DNA of 14,891 bases, taken from assembly GCA_041662005.1 (NCBI GenBank), contig JBAZTJ010000059.1, positions 1-14,891 on the forward strand, given 5' to 3'. The position numbers and the translations under genes were made by a program. Origin of the DNA: DATHXC01 sp041662005. Its GTDB lineage: Bacteria > Pseudomonadota > Gammaproteobacteria > Burkholderiales > Methylophilaceae. This document shows, piece after piece, positions 1 through 7,278 of this stretch. Under the pieces are notes generated by a model, which saw nothing but the letters and a program-made list of their open reading frames with translations, ran no database searches and was not told the origin of the DNA. How positions within the stretch are numbered: the first letter of the stretch is position 1; the number at the start of each line of letters is the position of its first letter.

Positions 1-86
1 CGCTCAAAAACGGCTAATGCAGTTCGCATGCAAGTAATAGTTATGCCCTAACTTGAAGGGTAACTGCTTTCTTAAGTGACTCCCAT

Positions 87-123
87 AAAAAAGCCCGGAT
101 GCGATATGCATTCGGGCTTTTTT
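87..123. terminator. Rho-independent terminator after the ctaA-ctaB operon
   Basis: A 16-base stem with one G-T pair has AAAAAAGCCCG and CGGGCTTTTTT as its outer arms, GATGC/GCATT inside, and a five-base loop. The A-run and T-run make it usable in both directions. On the minus strand it lies about 45 bases past the ctaB stop and should end the cytochrome oxidase assembly operon. It could also serve a plus-strand gene entering from the left edge. Confidence 0.9.
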
Positions 124-165
124 ACGTGTGGCATTGCGTTACATCATGAGAGCCAGTTGATTCGC

Positions 166-1071
166 CTAAAGCGTGATCCGCCAATAATGGTCTACCAGTA
201 ATGCCGCAAAAAGCGCCATTAAGTACACAATTGAGTAACGGAATGTGCGCATGGCTAGCGCATCCGAGTATTGCCGATACAAGGCAATGGCGTAGGCCAT
301 AAACCCGATATTCAGAATGAGTGAGGCTACGAGGTAAATCACGCCGCTCATGCCATGCCCGTAAGGCATAAGCGCAACGGCAAACAGGATGATGGTGTAA
401 AGCAAGATGTGCTGCCGCGTAAACATTTCGCCATGTGTGACAGGCAGCATGGGCATCCCCACTTTGGCATACTCCTCGCGGCGGTATAGCGCCAGCGCCC
501 AGAAATGTGGCGGCGTCCAGGCAAAGATGATCAGAAACAATATCAGTGCTTCCGGTGAAACTACATTATTAACCGCAGCCCAGCCCAGTATTGGCGGCAT
601 GGCGCCAGAGGCGCCGCCAATGACGATATTGAGCGGCGTGGCAGGCTTGAGGAATACCGTGTAAATGACTGCATAGCCCACAAATGTAGCGAGGGTAAGC
701 CACATGGTCAGCGGATTAACAAATACATAAAGTATGCCCAAACCCAGACTGCCCATGATGCTGGCGAAGATGAAAGTCTCATTCGAGGTGACTTGTCCAA
801 GCGGCAAAGGACGTCCACGTGTGCGTGCCATTCTGGCATCTATCTTTTGCTCTATCAGGCAATTAAAAGCAGCGGCGGCTCCGGATGCCATACCGATACC
901 CAATGTGCCTGCCAGCAATATGGTAAGCGGGACCATGCCAGGCGTGGCAAGGAACATACCAATGACGGCAGTGAATACAATGAGCGCTGTCACTCGTGGT
1001 TTGCATAGCGCCAAAAAGCTTTGGAAACTTACGCCCACTTTCTGTAGCTGGTCTACTGTGATTGCATTCAT
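166..1071 (-). CDS. ctaB: Protoheme IX farnesyltransferase (heme O synthase)
   Basis: This is the 301-residue CtaB/CyoE enzyme of the UbiA prenyltransferase family. It transfers farnesyl to heme b to give heme O, which CtaA then oxidises to heme A for the aa3 oxidase. The first conserved acidic motif is visible at residues 70-88 (N70, E74, D78, then MARTRGRPLP). The second conserved loop follows FLKP (NIVIGGASGAMPP, around 147-159). About nine hydrophobic segments fit an inner-membrane protein, and the length is normal for the family. The start is secure: AAGGAG lies seven bases before the ATG, and that ATG overlaps the ctaA stop as ATGA, indicating translational coupling. It is the last gene before the terminator at 87-123. 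Confidence 0.96.
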   Translation of the reverse strand: MNAITVDQLQKVGVSFQSFLALCKPRVTALIVFTAVIGMFLATPGMVPLTILLAGTLGIGMASGAAAAFNCLIEQKIDARMARTRGRPLPLGQVTSNETFIFASIMGSLGLGILYVFVNPLTMWLTLATFVGYAVIYTVFLKPATPLNIVIGGASGAMPPILGWAAVNNVVSPEALILFLIIFAWTPPHFWALALYRREEYAKVGMPMLPVTHGEMFTRQHILLYTIILFAVALMPYGHGMSGVIYLVASLILNIGFMAYAIALYRQYSDALAMRTFRYSIVYLMALFAALLVDHYWRITL

Positions 1072-2084
1072 AGAAAATCTCCTTTTAACAAGCCTGTAAT
1101 TTTAGAGTTCATCACCACTACCGTAATCACTAATAGTGCTGCCCCCAAGTTATGTCCAACCGCTAACACCAAGGGTAAATGCAGCACAAGATTGGCAATG
1201 CCCATACTGACTTGTGCCAATAATATTAGCAGCAATGTTGCAGCAATTGCTCGCATTGGCGCATAGCGCAGCAGGCATATACCGAGCCAGCCTAGATAGA
1301 TAAAAGTAACCACAGCCCCTATCCTATGCGCCCATTGAATCGCAGTATAGGCTGCCAGTTCCAGTGGTTTGCCATCCGTGCCCTGCCCTAGCTCCCTAAC
1401 CCAGTGGAATGCGGTAGCAAAATCCATGTCCGGCACCCACACGCCATGACAGGTTGGAAAATCGGTACAGGCAAGTGCCGCATAATTGGAGCTGGTCCAC
1501 CCACCCAAAAACACCTGGGCCAGGATGATGAAAAAAGCGCCTCGTATCCAGAACCGTAGTTGGCCTGATTTCACAAAGCGCGCTGAGACTGACCCCCAGT
1601 GCCTGTGCGTAATCCAAGTAAGCAGGCCTAGCGTGCTCATGCCTCCCAGCAAGTGCGAAGTGACGATCACCGGCTTGAGCAGCAAGGTCACAGTCCACAT
1701 CCCCAAGGCAGCCTGAAATATCACCAGCAATAGCAGCAATGTAGCCAGCCAGGGTGATACATTGATCTCCCTTCTGGCGAGCCATGCCAGTACAAAAACT
1801 GCCAGTATCAGCAGGCCTAGAGAGCCTGCAACATATCGATGCAGCATTTCTTTCCATGCTTTATGCGCTTCGATAGGCTTATCGGGGTAAGCAGTTTGCG
1901 CATGGCTTATAGCGGCCTCGCTCTGCGGCACCGTCAGTGCGCCATAGCAGCCCGGCCAGTCCGGGCAGCCAAGCCCCGCATCTGACAATCGCACATACGC
2001 ACCCAACACCACCACACACAATGCAAGCAGGGTGGCAATCATGGTGATGCGCCTGAACCAGATAAGAGATAAGCCGTCCATCAT
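1068..2084 (-). CDS. ctaA: Heme A synthase (COX15/CtaA)
   Basis: This enzyme oxidises the C8 methyl of heme O to formyl, giving heme A for subunit I. Numbered from the ATG at 2084, the 338-residue protein has about eight membrane segments. The four expected heme-ligand histidines are present: H82 (in EMLHRY, with the conserved E79 three residues before), H144 (TSHLLG), H253 (WAHRIG) and H311 (VGHNLG). Both loop cysteine pairs are present too (C40/C46 and C206/C212), matching the cysteine-containing class. The ATG forms TAATG with the stop of the upstream SCO-like gene; a GTG at 2096 would add four residues and is less likely. The 3' end overlaps ctaB by four bases. Confidence 0.95.
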   Translation of the reverse strand: MMDGLSLIWFRRITMIATLLALCVVVLGAYVRLSDAGLGCPDWPGCYGALTVPQSEAAISHAQTAYPDKPIEAHKAWKEMLHRYVAGSLGLLILAVFVLAWLARREINVSPWLATLLLLLVIFQAALGMWTVTLLLKPVIVTSHLLGGMSTLGLLTWITHRHWGSVSARFVKSGQLRFWIRGAFFIILAQVFLGGWTSSNYAALACTDFPTCHGVWVPDMDFATAFHWVRELGQGTDGKPLELAAYTAIQWAHRIGAVVTFIYLGWLGICLLRYAPMRAIAATLLLILLAQVSMGIANLVLHLPLVLAVGHNLGAALLVITVVVMNSKITGLLKGDFL

Positions 2085-2698
2085 TACCCGGCCCACGAGT
2101 ACTTAAGCAGCCGTTGCATATCTTTACGAATTTCTGCAGGTGCTATGGACAAGGGGTAACTCATCATCAAATTACCAAGCGGATCCACCAGATAAATCCG
2201 GTTGCCGCTTATTGCGGCTTCACCTGCAATATCAAACTGGGAGTTTAAGTTTGGCAGCGCTGGGGCTGGCTGATTGATGATGAGCAAGTCCGGATATTGC
2301 TGTTGTAGCTCAGCGGCTTTATGCGTGGGGCTAATCAATATGCGCTGGATACGCTCGATGTCTTTCGCAAATGACACATGCAATTGACGCATGCTGTGCA
2401 GACGCTCCGTACATATATCGTCGCATTCGCCCGTTACGTAAACCATGCTCCATTTGTCATGCCATATAGAAGCGGTAACGGCCTTACCTTGATTATCAAG
2501 CAACTCAGCAGCAATCGTTAACGGTACTGGCGGGGAGACCAGCTCACCGTAACTATCTCCCTTGGGATGCCATTGATAATGATGCATGAGCATCACCGCC
2601 AATAAAGGCACTGCAAAAAATACAAACAACAAGGCTAATATCCAGCGGCCACGTGTTTGCTCGGTATTTGGTGTAATTTGTTCAGTTTGCTCTTGCAC
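2084..2698 (-). CDS. SCO-like thioredoxin-fold protein with CxxxC, membrane anchored
   Basis: This protein of about 204 residues sits between SURF1 and CtaA, a usual place for a small SCO/thioredoxin-like cytochrome oxidase assembly protein. It has a charged cytoplasmic N-terminus, one membrane helix near residues 19-38, then a periplasmic domain. C92-D-D-I-C96 follows a hydrophobic strand, as in the SCO1/SenC copper site. The distal histidine that completes the copper site in true SCO proteins is not visible; the equivalent strand reads ISGNRIYLVDPLGN. It may therefore act on thiols of CuA or Cox11 rather than carry copper (inference). I chose GTG at 2698 because AAGG lies six bases upstream and the SURF1 stop ends one base before it. 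The longer frame starts with TTG at 2740 without a ribosome site. Confidence 0.75.
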   Translation of the reverse strand: MQEQTEQITPNTEQTRGRWILALLFVFFAVPLLAVMLMHHYQWHPKGDSYGELVSPPVPLTIAAELLDNQGKAVTASIWHDKWSMVYVTGECDDICTERLHSMRQLHVSFAKDIERIQRILISPTHKAAELQQQYPDLLIINQPAPALPNLNSQFDIAGEAAISGNRIYLVDPLGNLMMSYPLSIAPAEIRKDMQRLLKYSWAG

Positions 2699-2699
2699 G

Positions 2700-3494
2700 C
2701 TATACCTTAATTTTCTTACTGGTTTTTTTAAAGCTGACAAATATATAAATAATTACCGCAGCAAAAGCAAAACCAAACCACTGGTAAGCATAGCCAATAT
2801 GGGTGGCAATTCTATCGGCAGGCATTACCCAGTTCCGCACAAAGCCACCGGCTTTGCTTTCAGCATCTAATCGAACCACAACCGGTAACACATCGAATGG
2901 CACCGCTGCCTTGTACTTTGCCATATCCATATTCTGCCAGATGGGCTGCCACTTCTCCGTCTGCCGGTTATCAGCAGGTTGCTTGGCTTCAAGCGTATAA
3001 AATTTAGTTGCCGGTATCCACACCTTGCCAACTATGGTCTGCTTACCCCCAGGGGTTTTAACAACAGGCAATACATTGTGGCTATCCGGGGCTGGTATCC
3101 AGCCACGATCCACCAACACAATGCGCTTGGTATTTTCTATTTGTACGGGGGTTATCACATGATAACCAGCGACCTGACCCTCAACCTGGTTATCGAGAAA
3201 CACTTGGTATTGCGGTAAGTATTCACCATGCACTTGAACTGGCCTGTAGCGCCAGTTTTCTGGATTTTCTATGCTGCCAGGCAATGCCGCAGGCGGGGAC
3301 TTACTGTAACTCTCGTAGCTAGCTTGCCGTATTTGCTTTTGTTCCGCCTTACTGTACTGCCACAAACCCAGCTTGATAAACAAGGGAATACAGCAGATTG
3401 TCACCAGCGTACCGAGCCAGGTTGGCCTGAATTGGTAATCATAAAATCGAAATTGCAAAATACTCATGTGCGCCGCATAATCAATACAAACCAT
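2700..3494 (-). CDS. surf1: SURF1-family cytochrome oxidase assembly protein
   Basis: SURF1 proteins help insert or retain heme A in subunit I. The 264-residue product has the family layout. There is an N-terminal helix (about 27-45, ending in the conserved LGLWQ), a periplasmic domain with VDRGWIPA (around residue 150), and a C-terminal helix introduced by IGYAYQWFGFA. The ATG at 3494 has AAGG ten bases upstream. A second ATG at 3467 would give a more typical 255-residue protein but has no clear ribosome site, so the start is uncertain. It is the first gene of the assembly operon and starts only 26 bases from the divergent DUF2909 gene. A possible minus-strand -10 (CATAAT) overlaps the DUF2909 start codon. 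Confidence 0.9.
   Translation of the reverse strand: MVCIDYAAHMSILQFRFYDYQFRPTWLGTLVTICCIPLFIKLGLWQYSKAEQKQIRQASYESYSKSPPAALPGSIENPENWRYRPVQVHGEYLPQYQVFLDNQVEGQVAGYHVITPVQIENTKRIVLVDRGWIPAPDSHNVLPVVKTPGGKQTIVGKVWIPATKFYTLEAKQPADNRQTEKWQPIWQNMDMAKYKAAVPFDVLPVVVRLDAESKAGGFVRNWVMPADRIATHIGYAYQWFGFAFAAVIIYIFVSFKKTSKKIKV
3453..3481 (+). promoter_or_regulatory. Probable sigma-70 promoter for the DUF2909 gene
   Basis: TTGCAA (3453-3458), a 17-base spacer and CATAAT (3476-3481) lie on the plus strand about 40 bases before the DUF2909 start, inside the 5' end of the oppositely oriented SURF1 gene. The match was made by eye against the consensus and is not tested. Confidence 0.45.
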
Positions 3495-3520
3495 TCCGGA
3501 AGAGCCTTGCTCTAATTATT

Positions 3521-3724
3521 ATGCTAATCAAAATTGCAATTGTTGCCATGCTGGTACTCATCGTTGGCAGCCTATTTTCAGCTTTATTTTATTTAGCCAA
3601 GGATAAGGGTGCAGGCGAACGCACCGTGCGGGCACTCACTATTAGAATTTCGCTCTCACTTATACTCTTTGGGCTGCTGATGCTGGGCTACTACACTGGA
3701 GTTATTGGGCAACCACATCCTTAA
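3521..3724 (+). CDS. Twin transmembrane protein, DUF2909 family
   Basis: This 67-residue protein has two predicted membrane helices (about 3-25 and 42-62). A short basic loop with the pattern KDKGAGERTVRALTIRISLS joins them, which is characteristic of the DUF2909 twin-transmembrane family found inside cytochrome oxidase loci. Its biochemical role is not established; location suggests an accessory or assembly role for the aa3 oxidase. It is the only plus-strand gene in the locus, divergent from SURF1 and convergent with ctaE. The ribosome site is weak: a GGAAGAG lies 16 bases before the ATG. A perfect terminator hairpin follows the TAA by about 27 bases. Confidence 0.88.
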   Translation: MLIKIAIVAMLVLIVGSLFSALFYLAKDKGAGERTVRALTIRISLSLILFGLLMLGYYTGVIGQPHP

Positions 3725-3750
3725 CCGCCATCAGAAAGTCCCTTCAATTA

Positions 3751-3782
3751 AATAAAGGACGATGCTTGCATCGTCCTTTATT
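3751..3782. terminator. Bidirectional terminator between DUF2909 and ctaE
   Basis: A perfect 15-base inverted repeat (AATAAAGGACGATGC and its complement) surrounds two central bases and has T-rich sequence on both exits. It lies between two convergent genes, 26 bases past the DUF2909 stop and about 9 bases past the ctaE stop. It can end transcription from either side and separates the structural cox genes from the SURF1-ctaB operon. Confidence 0.92.
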
Positions 3783-3790
3783 TTGACAGG

Positions 3791-4699
3791 TCACAACCAG
3801 TAGACGAATACGAACAGACCCAGCCACACCACATCCACGAAGTGCCAATACCAGGCAACACCCTCAAAACCAAAATGATGTTCTGGCGTGAAGTGACCTT
3901 TCATAGCGCGGATCAGAATCACAATCAGCATGATGGTACCCAGCGTCACATGGAAACCATGGAATCCGGTAAGCATAAAGAACGTGGCGCCATAAGCACC
4001 GGAACCCATGGTTAGACCCAGCTCTGTATACGCATGGTGATATTCAAAAGCTTGCAAAGCCATAAAAGCCAAACCAAGCGCTACGGTCAGAAACAACCCA
4101 ACGACCAGCTGAGTACGATTATTTTTTAACAACCCCCAATGCGCCCAGGTCACGGTTGCTCCGGATGAGAGCAGTAATAAGGTATTGATTGCCGGGATAC
4201 CCCAAGCTCCCATAGGAGTGAAGCTCAATTTTCCCTGTACAGCGACAGGAAGACTGTTAACAATGCCATGCCCACCAGGCCCACCTGACGGCCAAGAAGC
4301 CACAAAATCCTTATACGGGGTGAAATCCGGGTCGAAAGAGGCAAGCTCCGGCACTGAAATGATGCGAAGAAAAAACAATGCTCCGAAAAACGCAGCAAAA
4401 AATGCAATCTCAGAGCAGATAAAAGTAATCATACCGATACGGAAAGACTTATCTTCCCATGTCTTGTATTTACCGATTTCGCTTTCAGCAATCACGGCAC
4501 CCATCCAGCGGAACACCATGGCAATAATGACGACGAATCCTGCAATCATCATCCACTTGCCGGCTGGGAATTTATTGATACTGAAAATAAACCCGGAGGC
4601 TAATGCCAGGATACCTGCTGACAGGATGACCGGGTAAGCCACTGGACTTGGAACAAAATATTGATTCTCACTATGCGTTGCCANNNNNNNNNNNNNNNN
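3791..4699 (-). CDS. ctaE: Cytochrome c oxidase subunit III
   Basis: Subunit III stabilises the catalytic core of aa3 oxidase and supports proton uptake through the D pathway. About 302 residues with seven membrane helices are visible. Family signatures include the helix with SEIAFFAAFFGALFF, the histidine-rich stretch ALQAFEYHHAY, TGFHGFHVTLG, and the C-terminal HFGFEGVAWYWHFVDVVWL. The true start codon falls in an 18-base run of N at 4684-4701. The good ribosome site AGGAG at 4706-4710 places it a few bases into the run, probably at 4699, although 4702 or 4696 are possible. The first few residues are therefore unknown. It ends the structural operon, next to the terminator at 3751-3782. Confidence 0.93.
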   Translation of the reverse strand, partial: XXXXXXATHSENQYFVPSPVAYPVILSAGILALASGFIFSINKFPAGKWMMIAGFVVIIAMVFRWMGAVIAESEIGKYKTWEDKSFRIGMITFICSEIAFFAAFFGALFFLRIISVPELASFDPDFTPYKDFVASWPSGGPGGHGIVNSLPVAVQGKLSFTPMGAWGIPAINTLLLLSSGATVTWAHWGLLKNNRTQLVVGLFLTVALGLAFMALQAFEYHHAYTELGLTMGSGAYGATFFMLTGFHGFHVTLGTIMLIVILIRAMKGHFTPEHHFGFEGVAWYWHFVDVVWLGLFVFVYWL

Positions 4700-4701
4700 N
4701 N
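4684..4701. other. Run of 18 undetermined bases (assembly gap or masking)
   Basis: Eighteen consecutive N replace the first codons of subunit III. The frame is open on both sides and a ribosome site sits immediately upstream. The real gap size cannot be known from the window. Confidence 0.97.
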
Positions 4702-4749
4702 TCAACTCCTCTGCACTGTTTTAATTATTAACCTACATAAGCAAAATCA

Positions 4750-4780
4750 TGTATCCCAACCGATAACATCTATCGATACA
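4750..4780. repeat. Imperfect hairpin in the ctaG-ctaE intergenic gap
   Basis: TGTATC (4750-4755) pairs with GATACA (4775-4780), and CGATA (4761-4765) pairs with TATCG (4771-4775) around a five-base loop, leaving a small bulge. It lies in the 160-base gap between ctaG and ctaE, which holds no convincing gene. It may be an mRNA structure affecting the relative amount of subunit III, but no function can be shown. Confidence 0.4.
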
Positions 4781-4861
4781 CGCAGCTCCCTGATTACCTC
4801 TATAACTTTCTCTAGTTACTTTGCCGTCTAATTCGCTACCACTACTACCTATTTCCTCAAC

Positions 4862-5410
4862 CTATTTTTTCTCTATCGCATTGTAAAAGGCGTACGACAA
4901 AGTGATGGCCTGTATATCCTTAGGCAAATCCGGACTCACGTAAAAGCGCAAAGGCATGTCTTTTGCCTCCCCAGCTTTTAGCTCCTGCCGCTGAAAACAA
5001 AAACACTCAATCTTTTTCAAATACAAAGATGCTTCACCTGGACTGACACTAGGTACAGCCTGCCCGGTGACTACACTATTCGTGTTGTTTTTAGCTTCAA
5101 ACACCACATTCTCGATCTGTCCCGGATGTACTTTTATACTCGACTGCTTGGCCTGAAAATTCCATCCCAACCCCGGCATCACTGTCGACGTGAACTCTAC
5201 CGTCACCCATCTCGACGTATCTACTTTGGTTGTTGCCAGGTCAGCCGTGTTGTTCGTCTTGCCATTCAGGCCGGTCATCGAACACAGCACGTCATATAAA
5301 GGTACTAAAGCAAAAGCAAACAACAATGCAGCGCCGACTACCCATAACAACTTAAGACCCAAGCGCTTGTTAGATTTTTTCTTTTGCTCAGCTGTTTCTA
5401 TTGTGTCCAT
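4862..5410 (-). CDS. ctaG: Cytochrome c oxidase assembly protein Cox11 (CuB insertion)
   Basis: Cox11/CtaG delivers copper to the CuB site of subunit I. Numbered from the ATG at 5410, the 182-residue protein has one membrane helix (about 18-38), a conserved cysteine just after it (C43 in PLYDVLC), and the copper-binding C136-F-C138-F motif. The C-terminal signature DMPLRFYVSPDLP lies at 151-163. All three copper-related cysteines are present. A GTG at 5437 would lengthen it by nine residues; the ATG fits the usual family length and start. That ATG lies inside the last codons of the 37-residue gene upstream, so the two are probably translationally coupled. Confidence 0.95.
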   Translation of the reverse strand: MDTIETAEQKKKSNKRLGLKLLWVVGAALLFAFALVPLYDVLCSMTGLNGKTNNTADLATTKVDTSRWVTVEFTSTVMPGLGWNFQAKQSSIKVHPGQIENVVFEAKNNTNSVVTGQAVPSVSPGEASLYLKKIECFCFQRQELKAGEAKDMPLRFYVSPDLPKDIQAITLSYAFYNAIEKK

Positions 5411-5511
5411 ATGACCATCATCGAAACGACGTACCACAACACAGCAACAGCCCCAAAAATTAGCGCCAACTTGATACTTCTACTACGTCTTGCCTGATCT
5501 GACTTTTCCAT
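5398..5511 (-). CDS. Small single-helix cytochrome oxidase assembly protein (37 aa)
   Basis: An ATG at 5511, preceded by GAGGA four bases upstream, opens a 37-codon frame. It begins MEKSDQARRSRSIKLALIFG, continues as one hydrophobic helix (about 15-35) and ends IWTQ. A basic N-terminus followed by one helix, placed exactly between coxA and cox11, matches the small assembly-type proteins seen there in many betaproteobacterial oxidase loci. That family assignment rests on position and shape, because the protein is too short for a firm match. It overlaps the cox11 start by 13 bases in another frame. Confidence 0.72.
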   Translation of the reverse strand: MEKSDQARRSRSIKLALIFGAVAVLWYVVSMMVIWTQ

Positions 5512-5567
5512 TGTTTCCTCTGAGGGCTGGGTTTGGTTACCTCACCGAACCCAGCCACCACTATCGC

Positions 5568-7169
5568 TTATTTAATGACAGGCTGCTCTGTAAAGCTGTG
5601 GTATGGAGGTGGTGATGACACTGTCCACTCCAAGCCTTGCGCCCCTTCCCAAACCTGGTCTGTTGCCTTTTTGCCGCCGCGTGCACAACTAATAATGTTG
5701 TAAACGAAAAGCAGTTGAGACAAGCCGAGTACGAAAGCAGCAATTGAGGAGATCATGTTGAACTCGGCAAACTGCAATGCGTAATCAGGAATGCGGCGTG
5801 GCATGCCGGCCAGTCCCAGGAAGAACTGAGGGATGAAGGTCAGGTTGAACGAAATCGCTGTCAGCCAGAAATGTAGCTTGCCGAGTTTTTCGTTGTACAT
5901 GTGCCCAGTCATCTTGGGCAACCAGTAGTAAACACCCGCCATGATGCCCATGATGCCACCCGCAAACAGGGTGTAATGGAAGTGCGCAACCACAAAGTAA
6001 CTGTGATGATATTGCGCATCAGCAGCAACGTCCGCCAGCACCAGTCCCGTCAAGCCGCCGATACCAAACAGGATAATCCAGCCTACCGCGAACAGCATTG
6101 GCGTCTCGAAAGACATGGAGCCTTTCCAGATTGTCGCAATCCAGCAATAGAACAGCACCGCTAATGGCAGGGAAATCGCCATGGTGCTATACATAAAATA
6201 AAGCAGCGCAGGTACTGGCATACCCACTGTAAAGAAGTGGTGGGCCCAAACCACAACTGATAAGGCACCAATTGCCCACAATGAGTAAACCTGGGCTTTA
6301 TAACCGTAGATAGGCTTGCGAGAGAAGGTAGAAAGGATTTGCGGCATGAAGCCCCAAACCGGCAATAACAGAATATAAACTTCAGGATGGCCGAAAAACC
6401 AGAACAGGTGCTGGAACAGGATAGGATCACCACCACCGGCAGCATCAAAAAAGTGTGTGCCAAAATGACGGTCTGTCAGCAGCATGGTAACTGCCCCAGC
6501 AAGCACCGGAATAGTGGCAATCAACAGGAATGCAGTAATCAACCAGCCCCATGCGAACATAGGCATTTTCATCAAGGTCATGCCAGGTGCGCGCATATTA
6601 AAAATCGTCACAATCACGTTGATAGAACCCATGACTGAAGAAATTCCCAACAAGTGAACTGCAAATATAGCAAAGTCCACCCCCATTCCGCCTTGCACTG
6701 ATAGCGGAGCGTAGAAGGTCCAGCCGGTAGCAATTGCGCCGTCACCGATACCAAACAAGGCCAAAGTAAATGGTAGCGTGAGCAAAATCGCTGCTGGCGG
6801 CAACAACCAGAAACCCCAGTTATTCAACCGGGGTAATGCCATATCCGGGGCGCCTATTTGTAATGGCAACATCCAGTTGGCAAAACCAGTGGCAGCAGGC
6901 ATCAATGCTGCAAAAATCATCACCAGGGCATGAACCCCGATCAGCTGATTGAAGAACTCAGGCTTCATCAATTGCAAGCCTGGCTGGAACAACTCGGCAC
7001 GCACTCCCATGATCATGGATCCGCCAACCAGGAACATGATCAGCGAGAAGGTCAGGTACATGGTGCCGATATCTTTATGGTTGGTAGTGGTAAGCCAACG
7101 CATTATTCCGGGCTTATAATCAGCATGCCCATGGCCCTCGTCATGATGTGCTACTGTGGTTGTACTCAT
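5568..7169 (-). CDS. ctaD: Cytochrome c oxidase subunit I (aa3 type), K pathway not conserved
   Basis: This is the 533-residue catalytic subunit. The ligands are complete: H80 and H398 for heme a, H396 for heme a3, and H261, H310 and H311 for CuB, with cross-linking Y265 (GHPEVY) and R458/R459. D-pathway residues D109, N116/N117, the SS at 177-178, N191 and E263 are kept, so it should be an oxygen reductase. K-pathway positions differ: helix VIII reads P335-L-A-V-L339-F-Y-C342-W where typical A-family enzymes have PTGIKIFSW. Helix VI has P276-Q277 in place of Ser-His. The start is the ATG at 7169, with AGGAG six bases upstream. Upstream lie 109 bases and coxB; downstream is the 37-residue gene. 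Confidence 0.97.
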   Translation of the reverse strand: MSTTTVAHHDEGHGHADYKPGIMRWLTTTNHKDIGTMYLTFSLIMFLVGGSMIMGVRAELFQPGLQLMKPEFFNQLIGVHALVMIFAALMPAATGFANWMLPLQIGAPDMALPRLNNWGFWLLPPAAILLTLPFTLALFGIGDGAIATGWTFYAPLSVQGGMGVDFAIFAVHLLGISSVMGSINVIVTIFNMRAPGMTLMKMPMFAWGWLITAFLLIATIPVLAGAVTMLLTDRHFGTHFFDAAGGGDPILFQHLFWFFGHPEVYILLLPVWGFMPQILSTFSRKPIYGYKAQVYSLWAIGALSVVVWAHHFFTVGMPVPALLYFMYSTMAISLPLAVLFYCWIATIWKGSMSFETPMLFAVGWIILFGIGGLTGLVLADVAADAQYHHSYFVVAHFHYTLFAGGIMGIMAGVYYWLPKMTGHMYNEKLGKLHFWLTAISFNLTFIPQFFLGLAGMPRRIPDYALQFAEFNMISSIAAFVLGLSQLLFVYNIISCARGGKKATDQVWEGAQGLEWTVSSPPPYHSFTEQPVIK

Positions 7170-7249
7170 TTATTTCTCCTAAGATTTATTAAGCCAGTTT
7201 TACTAAGCCTATTGCCTAATCCAAGTTGCTTTAACTTCTATTTACTTTA

Positions 7250-7269
7250 CTCAAGCGCCTTAGCTTGAG
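7250..7269. repeat. Hairpin between coxB and coxA
   Basis: A perfect seven-base inverted repeat, CTCAAGC-N6-GCTTGAG, begins about ten bases after the coxB stop. No T-run follows it on the minus strand, so it looks more like an intercistronic mRNA structure than a terminator. Confidence 0.45.
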
Positions 7270-7278
7270 CTACGAGTA

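Noticed and set aside
1..51. Possible 3' end of a plus-strand gene entering from the left edge (two frames end, at 37 and 51)
   Set aside because: Too short to recognise a protein, and the stops could be chance; only the bidirectional terminator that follows hints at a convergent gene.
1396..1857. Minus-strand frame of 153 codons inside ctaA
   Set aside because: It is another frame of the same strand over conserved heme A synthase sequence, without its own ribosome site.
2699..2740. TTG start that would lengthen the SCO-like protein by 14 residues
   Set aside because: No ribosome site precedes it and it would overlap SURF1 by 41 bases, while the GTG at 2698 has a good site and ideal spacing.
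4185..4637. Plus-strand frame of 150 codons inside ctaE
   Set aside because: It lies antisense to a well-conserved subunit III gene and encodes nothing recognisable; it is a shadow of that gene.
5568..7169. Reading the K-pathway-deficient subunit I as a nitric oxide reductase of the oxidase superfamily
   Set aside because: The cross-linking tyrosine, the E of GHPEVY and all D-pathway residues are kept, and it sits with CuA subunit II, Cox11 and heme A genes, which fits an oxygen reductase.
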